From assembly GCF_042675915.1 (NCBI RefSeq), contig NZ_JBHTKL010000001.1:868001-932000 (forward strand): a stretch of 64,000 nt of DNA, read 5' to 3'. The DNA is from Thalassobacillus_A hwangdonensis. GTDB taxonomy: Bacteria; Bacillota; Bacilli; Bacillales; Halobacillaceae. Positions 17,674 through 26,337 of the stretch are shown here, in pieces. The position numbers were made by a program, and so were the translations under genes. Position 1 is the first letter of the stretch, and the number at the start of each line of letters is the position of its first letter. The notes under the pieces were generated by a model. The model was not told the DNA's origin. It made no database searches and worked only from the letters and a program-made list of their open reading frames with translations.

Positions 17674-18375
17674 TTATTTCTCACCCATGTGCATGGCTGC
17701 AACGCCACCTGTATAGGCTTTCACCACAACGTCAGTCAAACCTGCTTCCTCAAACATCCGCTTCAATGTTTGCTGATCAGGAAAATCTTTTGCTGATTCA
17801 TGAAGCCAGCTGTACTCGTCATAGCTTTTGGCAAACACCCTGCCTAGTGCCGGCATGATATGTTTGAAATAAAGATAATATCCTTGTCGGAAAATCGGCA
17901 TCGTCGGCTGTGACGTTTCCAGGCAGACGACCTTTCCACCTGGTTTGACTACACGCGCCATTTCTTTTAAAACCTGCTTATAGTCAGGAACATTGCGCAA
18001 CCCGAAACCGATGGTGACGAAGTCAAACTGATCGTCTTCAAAAGGTAATGCCATGGCGTTACCATGCTGGAATTCCATTTGGAACTTTTTCGTAGCAAGC
18101 TTCTTTTTGATTGCCACTGAAAGCATGTTTTCACTGAAGTCCAGTCCGATGACTTTCCCTTGCTTTCCTACAGCATCCGCCAAAGCCACCGTCCAGTCAC
18201 CAGTGCCACAACAAACGTCAAGAGCGTGGTCCCCTTGCTTCACCTGCATTCGCCGCATGACATCTTTTCGCCATGCTTTATGTCTCTGGAAAGAAATGAC
18301 GGAATTCATTGTGTCATACCGGTCATAGATTTTTTCAAATACGTGATGCACGCGTTCTTCCTTCGATTGCTGCAT
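17674..18375 (-). CDS. menG: Demethylmenaquinone methyltransferase
   Basis: A 233-residue SAM methyltransferase of the UbiE/MenG family (menH in older B. subtilis usage) that adds the ring methyl to demethylmenaquinone, the last step of menaquinone synthesis. Motifs are VCCGTGDWT (SAM motif I, about 53-61), the FAM signature DRYDTMNSVIS near 18-28 and GFGLRNVPD near 122. Length equals the B. subtilis enzyme exactly. It lies between hepS and hepT, so side chain and ring methylation are encoded together. Confidence 0.96.
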   Translation of the reverse strand: MQQSKEERVHHVFEKIYDRYDTMNSVISFQRHKAWRKDVMRRMQVKQGDHALDVCCGTGDWTVALADAVGKQGKVIGLDFSENMLSVAIKKKLATKKFQMEFQHGNAMALPFEDDQFDFVTIGFGLRNVPDYKQVLKEMARVVKPGGKVVCLETSQPTMPIFRQGYYLYFKHIMPALGRVFAKSYDEYSWLHESAKDFPDQQTLKRMFEEAGLTDVVVKAYTGGVAAMHMGEK

Positions 18376-18378
18376 TGA

Positions 18379-19179
18379 TTATCCCTCTTCTGCGACTTGA
18401 TTCTGGTACCTGTGATCATACAAGGTAGAGTTAGCATAGTTTTTAAGCGTCTGGAAGTGCAACGGCAATTGAGCGATCGTTACCTCCAGGCGTTTCATAT
18501 TTTTCTGTATCATACTTTCCACGTGTCTCATCATCTGGGTGGAAGTGAAGTTCGCGATCGGACTCTTCATCAATGAATCGAACAGTGGCGAAAAACCGGA
18601 TTGCTGCATGTTTCTTTTCTCGTTCAGCAGCTTTTTGGTCAGCAGCCATTCACTGGCCATGTCATTGATGGACGTCCTTTTCACATGTGAAGCTACACGC
18701 TGGATCAATAACGATTCGATATCCTTCAAGGCAGTCATGAATTCCTGGAAGGACTCCACGTCTTTATAATATAAATCCACTTTCAGCTCATTGATTTCCT
18801 TGATCGCAGATGCAAGGGTGTGGATCATTGATATGTCATCCAGTTCTGAGAGCAGATAATAATACATCCCACTGTAGTAGTCTCCAGCCAGTACTGTAAG
18901 CTGCCGGCTTTTGACCGTCTCTTTATCGTCCCCATGGTCGGAAAGTGTGACGAGGTCATGAGTATCTAGAGCGATCTGCACGAGCATTGTAGTGATGATA
19001 TACTGCTCCTTTTTAACCTCTGAAAAAGAAGTATCATCCATGATCGAAGACAGGATCATCAATTTATCTTCATCAATGACAGCCTCCGGTATGAACCGCG
19101 CCAAAAAAGGATGGCGAACATGCGCTGCTATTTTATTTTTTATGTTTTGGATATCGATATTCAACGTTTGCACCTGCAT
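18379..19179 (-). CDS. hepS: Heptaprenyl diphosphate synthase component I
   Basis: A 266-residue helical protein of the HEPPP_synt_1 family, the small non-catalytic subunit that partners HepT in making heptaprenyl diphosphate. It lacks DDxxD motifs, as expected. Recognition rests on the position mtrB-hepS-menG-hepT, length (B. subtilis 251) and wording such as VLAGDYYSGMYYYLL near 92-107. ATG is preferred to an adjacent upstream GTG, with AAGG nine bases ahead. Only 3 bp separate it from menG. Confidence 0.9.
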   Translation of the reverse strand: MQVQTLNIDIQNIKNKIAAHVRHPFLARFIPEAVIDEDKLMILSSIMDDTSFSEVKKEQYIITTMLVQIALDTHDLVTLSDHGDDKETVKSRQLTVLAGDYYSGMYYYLLSELDDISMIHTLASAIKEINELKVDLYYKDVESFQEFMTALKDIESLLIQRVASHVKRTSINDMASEWLLTKKLLNEKRNMQQSGFSPLFDSLMKSPIANFTSTQMMRHVESMIQKNMKRLEVTIAQLPLHFQTLKNYANSTLYDHRYQNQVAEEG

Positions 19180-19269
19180 CACCCGTATCCTTTCTTGTGC
19201 ATGGCCAAGCCACCCGTATTATAGCATAGAATACATAAAATGGCTTACTGGAATAGGCTTGTCGTATGA

Positions 19270-19497
19270 TCAGTCGTCTTTTTCATTCGTCACTTCACCA
19301 TGGCTCGTCTGGATCAAAGCTTTTCCCCGGATCTTTACAGCCGACGTATGTTCAGTGAACTGTGCTATCATCACTTCACCCTTATCGAGCTTTTCGGAGT
19401 GATGGAAACGAGTGTCTGTACCTCTAGTCAGACCGATGACCTGGACCCCATCCTCCAATGCTTTTATAACAAAAAAATCTGTGCCAGTCAGGTTCAT
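19270..19497 (-). CDS. mtrB: Trp RNA-binding attenuation protein (TRAP)
   Basis: A 75-residue TRAP protomer, the 11-mer ring that binds tryptophan and then (G/U)AG repeats in RNA. The central stretch is almost identical to B. subtilis; the RNA-contact residues K36, K55 and R57 (one lower than B. subtilis numbering) are present, as is the TRGTDTRFHHSEKLDKGE block. In B. subtilis it controls trpEDCFBA, trpP, pabA and ycbK. Its cotranscribed partner mtrA (GTP cyclohydrolase I) is missing here, and so is the trp operon next to hisC. Confidence 0.97.
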   Translation of the reverse strand: MNLTGTDFFVIKALEDGVQVIGLTRGTDTRFHHSEKLDKGEVMIAQFTEHTSAVKIRGKALIQTSHGEVTNEKDD

Positions 19498-19627
19498 TTT
19501 TCCTTCTCCTCTCTTATCTGATTCCTACTATGGAGGACATCATACCCCTTGTCAAACAACTAGCATGGTGCGTTTATGTAATAGTTTAGCTAAGTAGAAG
19601 CGGTTTCATCCATTTCACAGAAAAGAA

Positions 19628-19653
19628 AAAGGGTGCGCATAATGGCACCCTTT
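19628..19653 (-). terminator. Intrinsic terminator after hbs
   Basis: The stem AAAGGGTGCc/gcGCACCCTTT has a small loop and a minus-strand TTTTTCTTTTC tail. It makes hbs a single-gene unit separate from mtrB. Confidence 0.85.
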
Positions 19654-19673
19654 CCTGGCCCTATGTAATAGGA

Positions 19674-19946
19674 TTATTTTACAGCATCCTTAAGGGCTTT
19701 TCCTGGTTTAAATGCAGGAACTTTGCTTGCAGCGATATCGATCTCTGCACCAGTTTGTGGGTTGCGTCCTTTACGAGCCGCACGCTCACGTACTTCGAAG
19801 TTCCCGAAACCAATCAATTGTACTTTTTCACCATCTTTAAGTGAATCCATGATAGAATCGAATACGGAATCTACAGCTTTAGTAGCATCCTTTTTAGAAA
19901 GCTCAGCTTTTTCAGATACAGTATTGATTAGATCTGTCTTGTTCAT
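19674..19946 (-). CDS. hbs: DNA-binding protein HU
   Basis: A 90-residue histone-like HU protein. The start at MNKTDLIN is chosen because it has GAGAGGAGGTGA upstream and gives the exact family length; a longer in-frame reading is not supported. The DNA-binding arm signature GFGNFEVRERAARKGRNPQTG is intact (about 46-66). HU compacts and bends DNA as a homodimer and is essential in B. subtilis. The upstream region carries two promoter-like sequences and leader hairpins, fitting high expression. Confidence 0.97.
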   Translation of the reverse strand: MNKTDLINTVSEKAELSKKDATKAVDSVFDSIMDSLKDGEKVQLIGFGNFEVRERAARKGRNPQTGAEIDIAASKVPAFKPGKALKDAVK

Positions 19947-20381
19947 GACATTCACCTCCTCTCGGGTGATATTGGATTGCCAGGATGGAATGTCCATCCG
20001 TTGATGACAATTTTATTAAAGGCATCATCGATTAAGATGACATGCCTTATATTAAACGAGTTTCAAAGGAAATTCAATAGAGATCTTCCTAAGAATCGCT
20101 TAATACCGCTTTTCAGGGCACTTTCTGCCCTCAACGGTACATGAATCTTAACATACTGACTTTTTATGTGCAAGAGGTCATGAACCGTTGATATGACTGG
20201 ATTCAGCGAGTGTGAACATTCGCCTACATACGATATTACGACATATTGGAACAAATATCCTGCAAAATGTGAAAAAATATCAAAAAAAATCATTGAAATA
20301 CCCATTTTTATCCGCTTCGACCATACAAATACCGACTTTCACGTAAATGAGAGACCTGGAAAAAAGTTCACAAAAAAATAA
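19947..20381 (-). promoter_or_regulatory. Long hbs leader with two predicted promoters
   Basis: 435 bp without a gene. A proximal promoter TTGAAT-17 bp-TAATAT covers 20049-20077 and a distal one TTGCAC-17 bp-TAAGAT covers 20145-20173, both read on the minus strand. The transcript leader contains a small hairpin GGATGG-acatt-CCATCC near 19984-20000 and an imperfect hairpin around GGCATgTCATC/GATGATGCC near 20020-20046. B. subtilis hbs also has a long leader and more than one promoter. Beyond 20180 nothing else is recognised; an accidental 80-codon reading frame there has no coding signs. Confidence 0.6.
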
Positions 20382-20403
20382 AACGGCCCCGTTAAGAGCC
20401 GTT
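20382..20403 (-). terminator. Intrinsic terminator overlapping the spoIVA stop
   Basis: AACGGC/GCCGTT stem with a loop of ten and a long T run (TTTTATTTTTTTG) on the minus strand. The spoIVA stop codon TAA lies at its 5' foot. Confidence 0.85.
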
Positions 20404-21880
20404 AAAGGATGATTGCGATCATACCACCAGATCCTTCATTGATGATACGTTCCAAAGTCTCTTTCAATTTATACCGGGCATTTTCCGGCATAAGAGCCAG
20501 CTTCGCCTGGATTCCTTCTCTTACGATCGAGCTGAGCGATCTGCCGAAGATATCGGAATTCCAAATCGATAGCGGATCATCTTCAAAGTCCTGCATCAAA
20601 TATCTGACCAATTCCTCACTTTGCTTCTCTGTACCTATGATTGGAGAAAATTCAGACTGTACATCCACTTTCACCATGTGGATCGACGGTGCGACCGCTT
20701 TAAGACGTACACCGAATCTCGAGCCTTGACGGATGATTTCCGGCTCATCGAGAGCCATATCATGCAATGTCGGTGCTGCGATTCCATATCCGGTCTGTTT
20801 CACCATGTTCAACGCATCTGCAACCTGGTCATATTCCCGCTTCGCATGAGCGAAATCCTGCATGATCTGAAGCAGGTGATCTCTACCGCGTATTTCTTCC
20901 CCTACAATCTCTTTCAGTACGATATCATAGAGATGGTCGGGAGCATGCAAGTCGATTTCCGCTACCCCGTCTCCCAATTCCATACCTGAGAGATTAGCTC
21001 TGGAGATATATTCATATTCGTCAAAGTTGCCTACTACTCTGTCTACATCCCTGAGACGTTTAATGTCCTGGACTGTTTCTTCAATCGCAGTCTGGAAGTT
21101 GGTACGCAGCCAATGATCTTCATCGAGCACCATCACCCAGCTAGGAAGATTGACGTTGACTTCAAGTACTGGGAACTCATACAACGCTTCACGCAAGACA
21201 CTATAAACGTCCTCTTCACGCATACTTTCCACTGATTGAGCAAGTACAGGGATATCATATTTTTCGCTTAGTTGCTGGCGAAGTAAATCCGTTTCCTGAT
21301 GATACGGTTTAACAGAGTTGATAATCATGATGAACGGTTTGCCCACTTCTTTCAGTTCATTCACAATTCGTTCCTCAGCATCCACATAATCACTTCTGGA
21401 AATTTCCCCGATGGAACCATCCGTGGTTACTACTACACCGATCGTAGAGTGATCCTGAATCACTTTCCTTGTTCCGATTTCTGCCGCTTCATGGAAAGGA
21501 ATTGCTTCCTCATACCAAGGTGTATGAATCATCCTTGGACCATTCTCATCTTCATATCCGACAGCCCCGGTTACGGCGTACCCGACACAATCCACCAATC
21601 GAATGTTTACATCCAATCCCTCATCGACACTCACTGAAACTGCATTGTTCGGGACGAACTTCGGCTCTGTCGTCATGATTGTCTTTCCTGCTGCACTTTG
21701 AGGCAGTTCATCCAATGCCCTTTCCCTCTCAGAACCTTCAGGCATTTGAGGAAGTACGACCAGTTCCATGAATTTTTTGATGAAGGTGGACTTACCCGTT
21801 CTGACCGCTCCTACTACTCCTAGATAGATATCTCCATTCGTCCGCTTGGAAATATCCTTGAAAATATCGACCTTTTCCAA
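20402..21880 (-). CDS. spoIVA: Stage IV sporulation protein A (coat morphogenetic ATPase)
   Basis: A 492-residue SpoIVA, identical in length to B. subtilis. It polymerises around the forespore using ATP and forms the base on which coat and cortex are built. The Walker A loop GAVRTGKST is at 24-32, and the C-terminus EGSGGMIAIIL needed for membrane localisation is conserved. The start is a TTG (GGAGG seven bases ahead), where B. subtilis has ATG with the same EKVDIFKDI sequence following; the ten extra upstream residues of the open frame are not homologous. A sigma-E-like promoter lies 59 bp upstream. Confidence 0.96.
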   Translation of the reverse strand: MEKVDIFKDISKRTNGDIYLGVVGAVRTGKSTFIKKFMELVVLPQMPEGSERERALDELPQSAAGKTIMTTEPKFVPNNAVSVSVDEGLDVNIRLVDCVGYAVTGAVGYEDENGPRMIHTPWYEEAIPFHEAAEIGTRKVIQDHSTIGVVVTTDGSIGEISRSDYVDAEERIVNELKEVGKPFIMIINSVKPYHQETDLLRQQLSEKYDIPVLAQSVESMREEDVYSVLREALYEFPVLEVNVNLPSWVMVLDEDHWLRTNFQTAIEETVQDIKRLRDVDRVVGNFDEYEYISRANLSGMELGDGVAEIDLHAPDHLYDIVLKEIVGEEIRGRDHLLQIMQDFAHAKREYDQVADALNMVKQTGYGIAAPTLHDMALDEPEIIRQGSRFGVRLKAVAPSIHMVKVDVQSEFSPIIGTEKQSEELVRYLMQDFEDDPLSIWNSDIFGRSLSSIVREGIQAKLALMPENARYKLKETLERIINEGSGGMIAIIL

Positions 21881-21938
21881 AAGATCCCCTCCTGATCTGC
21901 ATCGACTCATAATCCGTAATACGAGCTATGACACTATG

Positions 21939-21969
21939 ATTCTATGACGTTGTCCTATTGGATTATGAC
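21939..21969 (-). promoter_or_regulatory. Predicted sigma-E promoter of spoIVA
   Basis: Read on the minus strand: GTCATAAT, 15 bp, CATAGAAT. These match the sigma-E consensus (about GTCATATT and CATACAAT) with few mismatches and give a leader of about 50 nt before the TTG start. spoIVA is a known sigma-E gene in B. subtilis. Confidence 0.55.
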
Positions 21970-21998
21970 TGATTTCATAGGATTATTTCATAAAACTT

Positions 21999-22093
21999 AG
22001 AAAACCTGGCTTGTCGCCAAGTAGTTATGGCGAAAGCCTTCGTATTTTCTTTCACTTTACTCCTTTAACTAAGTTGACTTTTTTAAAATAAAA
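21999..22093. repeat. Intergenic repeat, copy A
   Basis: One of three related AT-rich segments in this window (others near 27.78 and 52.32 kb). It contains a hairpin GGCTTgTCGCCA/TGGCGAAAGCC followed by GTATTTTCT and an AAGTTgaCTTT palindrome-like end, and abuts the T run of the yphF terminator. It lies between yphF and spoIVA. Not coding. Confidence 0.6.
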
Positions 22094-22095
22094 AA

Positions 22096-22138
22096 ATGCA
22101 TAAGAGCGATACCCTTTCCAGGGCACTCTCTTATGCAT
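22096..22138 (-). terminator. Intrinsic terminator after yphF
   Basis: An 11-bp perfect stem ATGCATAAGAG/CTCTTATGCAT with a 21-nt loop that itself contains CCCTttccAGGG; a run TTTTTTTATTTTAAAA follows on the minus strand. Confidence 0.85.
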
Positions 22139-22156
22139 ATGATTCACCTCATGCTT

Positions 22157-22876
22157 CTATGCTTCCGGCATGAAAACAGGTTCGCCGTCCTTGACTGTGT
22201 ATGGTATGGAATAGGCTGGAACAAACGGCGCATGGTCTACGAGCAGATACCTGATATCATCGCCATTTTTATAGTCATGGTCATATTCCTGAAGGAACTG
22301 ATAAAGATCCTTGCGGTAATCGATCAGCAAATTCCCTTCTGAGTCCAGGTAGATCGGCAACAACTTCTGAGAATAAGGGCTTGTTACGGTAGGTGGACTG
22401 TCCATCCCAATCTTCTTATGATCAATATCATAGATCCCTTTGGAAATCTGAGTATCGAATGGAGGGTATTTGTTTTCACTGCGATAGGCATCGATCCGAT
22501 ATTTCAACGATCTCAGCTCTTCAGCAAGACGGAGGTCAAGAACCTTCACTGTCGGCTGATCATCAGGTCTTATGATGACATACTGGTAGATTCCTCCATT
22601 TTCAAAAGCACTCCCCGGCGCTTCTGTAATCAGATTCTTCTCTTTCAATTTACTGAAGTCAATTGGATACTTCTGAAAGATCGGGGTGTCCTGATCTTTT
22701 GTTTTAATCGGAAGCAAGCCTTGCTCGGCTTCCTTATATTTGAGTACCGCTTCCTGGATCATTTCAAGCTGCGTTTCATTCGGCACCTGATTTTTAGACA
22801 AACGGTTTTCAGGATACAGACAACCGCTCAACAACAGCAAGGTCAATGATAGGACAATTAAACGTACATAGTTCAT
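22157..22876 (-). CDS. yphF: YphF-like lipoprotein
   Basis: A 239-residue secreted lipoprotein: short basic start, hydrophobic stretch, lipobox LLSGC (Cys near residue 17), then a soluble domain with no known catalytic motif. Location next to yphE and spoIVA and length match YphF. The ATG chosen has AGGAGG six bases upstream; an ATG five codons earlier directly follows the yphE stop and is the alternative. The function is unknown. Expression in sporulation is possible from context but not shown. Confidence 0.8.
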   Translation of the reverse strand: MNYVRLIVLSLTLLLLSGCLYPENRLSKNQVPNETQLEMIQEAVLKYKEAEQGLLPIKTKDQDTPIFQKYPIDFSKLKEKNLITEAPGSAFENGGIYQYVIIRPDDQPTVKVLDLRLAEELRSLKYRIDAYRSENKYPPFDTQISKGIYDIDHKKIGMDSPPTVTSPYSQKLLPIYLDSEGNLLIDYRKDLYQFLQEYDHDYKNGDDIRYLLVDHAPFVPAYSIPYTVKDGEPVFMPEA

Positions 22877-22891
22877 TTTAAGCCTCCTCAT

Positions 22892-23092
22892 CTAAGCTCC
22901 TGTTGGACCACTGAATACAATATAGAAGATGATGATGCCTGCAAGTAACATGAATATGTATGCAAAAATAGCTACGATCACTGAAAATACACCTGTCAAC
23001 TTCATTCTGCTCCACATGATCAATCCGATTGCAAGAAACATGAAAATCATTCCCGCAAAGGAGATGTACATGTTCAACATAGCTGGTGACAT
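22892..23092 (-). CDS. yphE: DUF2768 small membrane protein YphE
   Basis: A 66-residue protein consisting of two hydrophobic helices (about 7-27 and 33-59) joined by a short basic turn (WSRMKLTG). Length and position upstream of yphF match YphE (DUF2768). The role is unknown. A TATAAT-like -10 sits about 40 bp upstream (near 23131-23136 on the minus strand), with a poor -35. Confidence 0.8.
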   Translation of the reverse strand: MSPAMLNMYISFAGMIFMFLAIGLIMWSRMKLTGVFSVIVAIFAYIFMLLAGIIIFYIVFSGPTGA

Positions 23093-23430
23093 TCGAAGTC
23101 TCCTCCTTAGATAGTGCTGTATTACCCGTCAGGTATTATACCACATTGCCTGTCCGACAGGAAATGCCCGTCATGATTGCACACGAAAACAAGACTGCGA
23201 CGTTTGTTCAGACGGAGTTCGTTATCTATACGGCATAACTGTCAGGAGAATCGCACCATCTTATTACATGTAGATCGATTCCCTGAAGCTTACCGTTTCC
23301 GTCTTCACTTAGTCGCAGTCCCTTTTTGTGACTAGATCATTCCCAGAAAACAGCTCAAATAGTATAGTCGCTGCGAGTTATTCTATGCTTATTTTGGTGC
23401 GGCTGTATCCTCACGTGCCTATTCGAACCG
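23093..23430 (-). other. Gene-free region upstream of yphE
   Basis: 338 bp between spoVIF and yphE. It holds a -10-like TATAAT just upstream of yphE and, at 23173-23340, a large imperfect palindrome described separately. No convincing reading frame. Confidence 0.6.
23173..23340. repeat. 168-bp nested imperfect palindrome (structured RNA or palindromic element)
   Basis: Seven nested complementary blocks can be paired from outside in: ATGAT/ATCAT, CACgAAAA/TTTTtGTG, GACTGCGAC/GTCGCAGTC (9 bp perfect), AGACGGA/TCCGTCT, CGG(ca)TAA/TTACCG, CAGGaGAATCG/CGATTCCCTG, and ATCT/AGAT, with a loop near 23262-23271. The blocks are collinear and nested, so the whole region can fold into one long hairpin on either strand. 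It may be a noncoding RNA gene or a palindromic mobile remnant; the sequence alone does not decide. Confidence 0.6.
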
Positions 23431-23691
23431 TTATTTCTTGAATAATTGATTCAAACTGTTCATGTCCAATGGCATATTCTGATTGACGATTGCTTTGACA
23501 ATCTTATCTTCTTTTTCTTTCGAAACCGGTTTATTCGCCATTCTGGACAATTGCCTGATCAATTTCCGTACCGTCTTTTCATCAGAGAAATCTGCATTTT
23601 TGACGGAGTCGGCAACCTTAAATATTTCATCGGGTGAAATATTGGATTTATTCTGGATCTGATCGAACATATTCTTTTGAAAACCACTCAC
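23431..23691 (-). CDS. spoVIF: Stage VI sporulation protein F
   Basis: An 86-residue small acidic/basic protein of the SpoVIF (YjcC) family, needed for correct coat maturation in B. subtilis. The conserved core is DEIFKVADSVKNADFSDE followed by KTVRKLIRQLSRMANKPVSKEKED. The start is GTG with GAGGAGGG seven bases ahead; eleven further upstream codons in frame lack support. It lies right behind gpsA, a common arrangement in Bacillaceae. Confidence 0.88.
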   Translation of the reverse strand: MSGFQKNMFDQIQNKSNISPDEIFKVADSVKNADFSDEKTVRKLIRQLSRMANKPVSKEKEDKIVKAIVNQNMPLDMNSLNQLFKK

Positions 23692-23755
23692 AAGAAGTCC
23701 CTCCTCAGTGCATTCATTCATCACAGTATATGCACAGTAGGAAAGAGTGTGAGCG

Positions 23756-24793
23756 TTAGGAATACTGGTTATCCAGGATATTGCTCAAGTCTTCCATCTC
23801 ATGTCGGCGTCCTCTCGTCATCAGCTGATCGACGACATCTTTAGGATCCGCTTTATCAAAAAGAATTTTATAAATCCCCTGGGTGATCGGCATTTCCACT
23901 TCTTGTTCCTGTGATAGCTGGTAGGCTGCCTGGGTTGTCCGTACCCCTTCGACTACCATGCCCATTTCGTCAAGTACCTGATCAAGATCATTCCCTCTCC
24001 CTAACAGGTTCCCAGCTCTCCAGTTCCTGCTGTGGGAACTTGTACAAGTGACAATAAGGTCACCTACACCAGTAAGACCGGCAAAAGTCAGAGGATTCGC
24101 CCCTAAGGAACCACCCAATCGCGCGATTTCAGCCAGGCCACGGGTGATCAGTGCCGCTTTCGCATTATCCCCATATCCGAGGCCATCAGAAATACCTGCT
24201 CCAAGCGCGATGATGTTTTTCAACGATCCTCCAAGCTCAACCCCGATCATATCAGGGGATGTATAGACTCGGAAGTTTTCGTTGATGAAAAGATCTTGCA
24301 CTTCCTGAGCAAGTTCCAGTTGAGAAGATGAAACTGTCACGGTTGTCGGCTGTCGTTGAATGACCTCCTCCGCATGGCTGGGTCCGGAAAGTACGACAAT
24401 CCCTTTCCTTTTCTCTTCAGGGACTTCTTCTTCGATTACCTGAGAGACACGTTTGAACGTTCCAGGCTCGATGCCTTTAGAAGCATGGGTGATCGTAACA
24501 GCGTCATTGATCAAAGGAACCAATTGCTTGCTTACTTCACGGATCGCTTTTGTCGGTGTGACCATGATGATATGCTCGACTTGATCGATCGCTTCCTCCA
24601 AGTTATGAAATGCGACGATTGCTTCAGGCAGCCTGCTGCCCTTCAAGTATTTTTCATTCGTATGGTTTTGATTGATTTCATCTGCCTGTTCCTTGCGATG
24701 GGACCATAATTGAACATCATGTCCATTATCGGCCAGTACCAGGGATAATGCTGTCCCCCAGCTTCCTGCTCCTAATACAGCTACTTTACTCAT
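23756..24793 (-). CDS. gpsA: NAD(P)-dependent glycerol-3-phosphate dehydrogenase
   Basis: A 345-residue enzyme that reduces dihydroxyacetone phosphate to sn-glycerol 3-phosphate, the backbone of membrane lipids. GAGSWGTALS at 8-17 is the NAD-binding loop, and GLAEIARLG and LTGVGDLIVTC lie in the C-terminal domain with the catalytic Lys region. The ATG giving MSKVAVLG is chosen over upstream codons because it gives the family start. The gene is just behind der, as in B. subtilis. Confidence 0.96.
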   Translation of the reverse strand: MSKVAVLGAGSWGTALSLVLADNGHDVQLWSHRKEQADEINQNHTNEKYLKGSRLPEAIVAFHNLEEAIDQVEHIIMVTPTKAIREVSKQLVPLINDAVTITHASKGIEPGTFKRVSQVIEEEVPEEKRKGIVVLSGPSHAEEVIQRQPTTVTVSSSQLELAQEVQDLFINENFRVYTSPDMIGVELGGSLKNIIALGAGISDGLGYGDNAKAALITRGLAEIARLGGSLGANPLTFAGLTGVGDLIVTCTSSHSRNWRAGNLLGRGNDLDQVLDEMGMVVEGVRTTQAAYQLSQEQEVEMPITQGIYKILFDKADPKDVVDQLMTRGRRHEMEDLSNILDNQYS

Positions 24794-24810
24794 CGAACCT
24801 GCCCCTTTCA

Positions 24811-26121
24811 TCAATTACGTTTTCTAGCATAAATCTTGATCGGTGTACCCTCGAATCCGAAAGCATCTCTGATCCTGTTTTCCAGGAAACGTTCATATGT
24901 GAAGTGCATCAATTCCGGTTCATTAACAAATACGACGAAAGTTGGCGGCTTTACAGACACCTGCGCGGCATAGAAGACTTTCAAACGCTGCCCTTTGACC
25001 GTAGGTGTCGGGTTCATGGCAAGTGCATCCATGATGACTTCGTTCAGTACATTCGTCTGCACTCGTTTAGCGTGGTTCTCACTAGACTGAAGCACTTTCG
25101 GAAGTAACGTGTGTATGCGCTTTTTCGTCTTGGCGGAAAGAAATACGATCGGCGCGTAGTCCAAGTACTGGAAGTGCGCGCGTACTTTCTGTTCAAACTC
25201 TTTCATCGCTTTTTCGTTCGATTCGACGGTGTCCCATTTATTAACGACGATGACAACGGCCTTACCGGCTTCATGGGCATAACCTGCGATCTTTTTATCC
25301 TGTTCGATGATCCCGGTTTCCGCATCGATCAGCGCGAGGACGACATCAGATCGTTCAATCGCTCTCAACGCACGCATGATACTGTATTTCTCGGTCGATT
25401 CATACACTTTCCCTTTTTTACGCATTCCTGCTGTATCAATGATGACAAAGTCTCTTCCATCCTTGGTAAACGGCGTATCGACAGCATCACGTGTCGTTCC
25501 AGCAATATCACTGACAATGACCCGTTCCTGACCGATCATCGCATTCACGAGCGACGATTTCCCTACATTCGGTCTACCAATCAGGCTGAAGCGGATTGTT
25601 TCATCATCCTCTTCCGTCTGTTCTCTTTCAGGGAAATGTCGGACGACTTCATCGAGCAGATCACCAAGTCCCAATCCATGTGTACCGGAAATAGGAAACG
25701 GTTCGCCGAATCCTAACGAATAGAATTCATAAATTTCTTCTCTCATTTCAGGATTGTCCACTTTATTCACTGCAAGAACGACCGGTTTATTGGACTTGAA
25801 CAATAATTTCGCTACCTCTTCATCTGCACCGGTAATTCCGTCGCGACCATTCACCATGAATATGATGACGTCCGCTTCATCAATTGCCACTTCTGCCTGA
25901 TGTCTCATCTGTACAAGTAGCGGTTCATCTCCAATTTCAATGCCCCCTGTATCAATGACATTGAAGGTAGTAGTCAACCATTCCCCACTAGCATAAATAC
26001 GATCCCTTGTTACTCCAGGGATATCTTCTACAATCGATATACGCTCTCCAACCAGACGATTGAAGATCGTCGATTTACCTACATTCGGCCTTCCTACGAT
26101 GGCCACCGTTGATTTTCTCAT
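24811..26121 (-). CDS. der: Ribosome biogenesis GTPase Der
   Basis: A 436-residue double-GTPase (EngA, YphC), identical in length to B. subtilis. The first G domain has GRPNVGKST at 10-18 and DTGG near 56; the second has GRPNVGKSS near 182 and DTAG near 230; a KH-like domain occupies the last 85 residues. It acts in late 50S subunit assembly and is essential in B. subtilis. The ATG giving MRKSTVAIVG is preferred, because the first in-frame ATG directly abuts AAAGG. Confidence 0.97.
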   Translation of the reverse strand: MRKSTVAIVGRPNVGKSTIFNRLVGERISIVEDIPGVTRDRIYASGEWLTTTFNVIDTGGIEIGDEPLLVQMRHQAEVAIDEADVIIFMVNGRDGITGADEEVAKLLFKSNKPVVLAVNKVDNPEMREEIYEFYSLGFGEPFPISGTHGLGLGDLLDEVVRHFPEREQTEEDDETIRFSLIGRPNVGKSSLVNAMIGQERVIVSDIAGTTRDAVDTPFTKDGRDFVIIDTAGMRKKGKVYESTEKYSIMRALRAIERSDVVLALIDAETGIIEQDKKIAGYAHEAGKAVVIVVNKWDTVESNEKAMKEFEQKVRAHFQYLDYAPIVFLSAKTKKRIHTLLPKVLQSSENHAKRVQTNVLNEVIMDALAMNPTPTVKGQRLKVFYAAQVSVKPPTFVVFVNEPELMHFTYERFLENRIRDAFGFEGTPIKIYARKRN

Positions 26122-26337
26122 GGTCAGGCACATCCTTTCTGCATGACTGTTATTTATTATTCCACTAATTCCGATTGCTGAAAAGTAAAAAAATACTGTT
26201 CCGCTTCAGAAGGTGCTATCGTTTCACACCAATCCAAAGGAAGAACAGCGTCGTGTAAGAAACATTAACCACATTATTTTAGCAAAATAAAGCATCCTTC
26301 ACAATCTTTTTTCAGTTGATGGAGCAGAAACATCGCA

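Noticed and set aside
20063..20305. 80-codon minus-strand ORF upstream of hbs
   Set aside because: It covers the predicted hbs promoters, has no ribosome site and no recognisable protein features.
25111..25716. Plus-strand 201-codon ORF
   Set aside because: Entirely antisense to der, whose protein is unmistakable; no family wording and no ribosome site.
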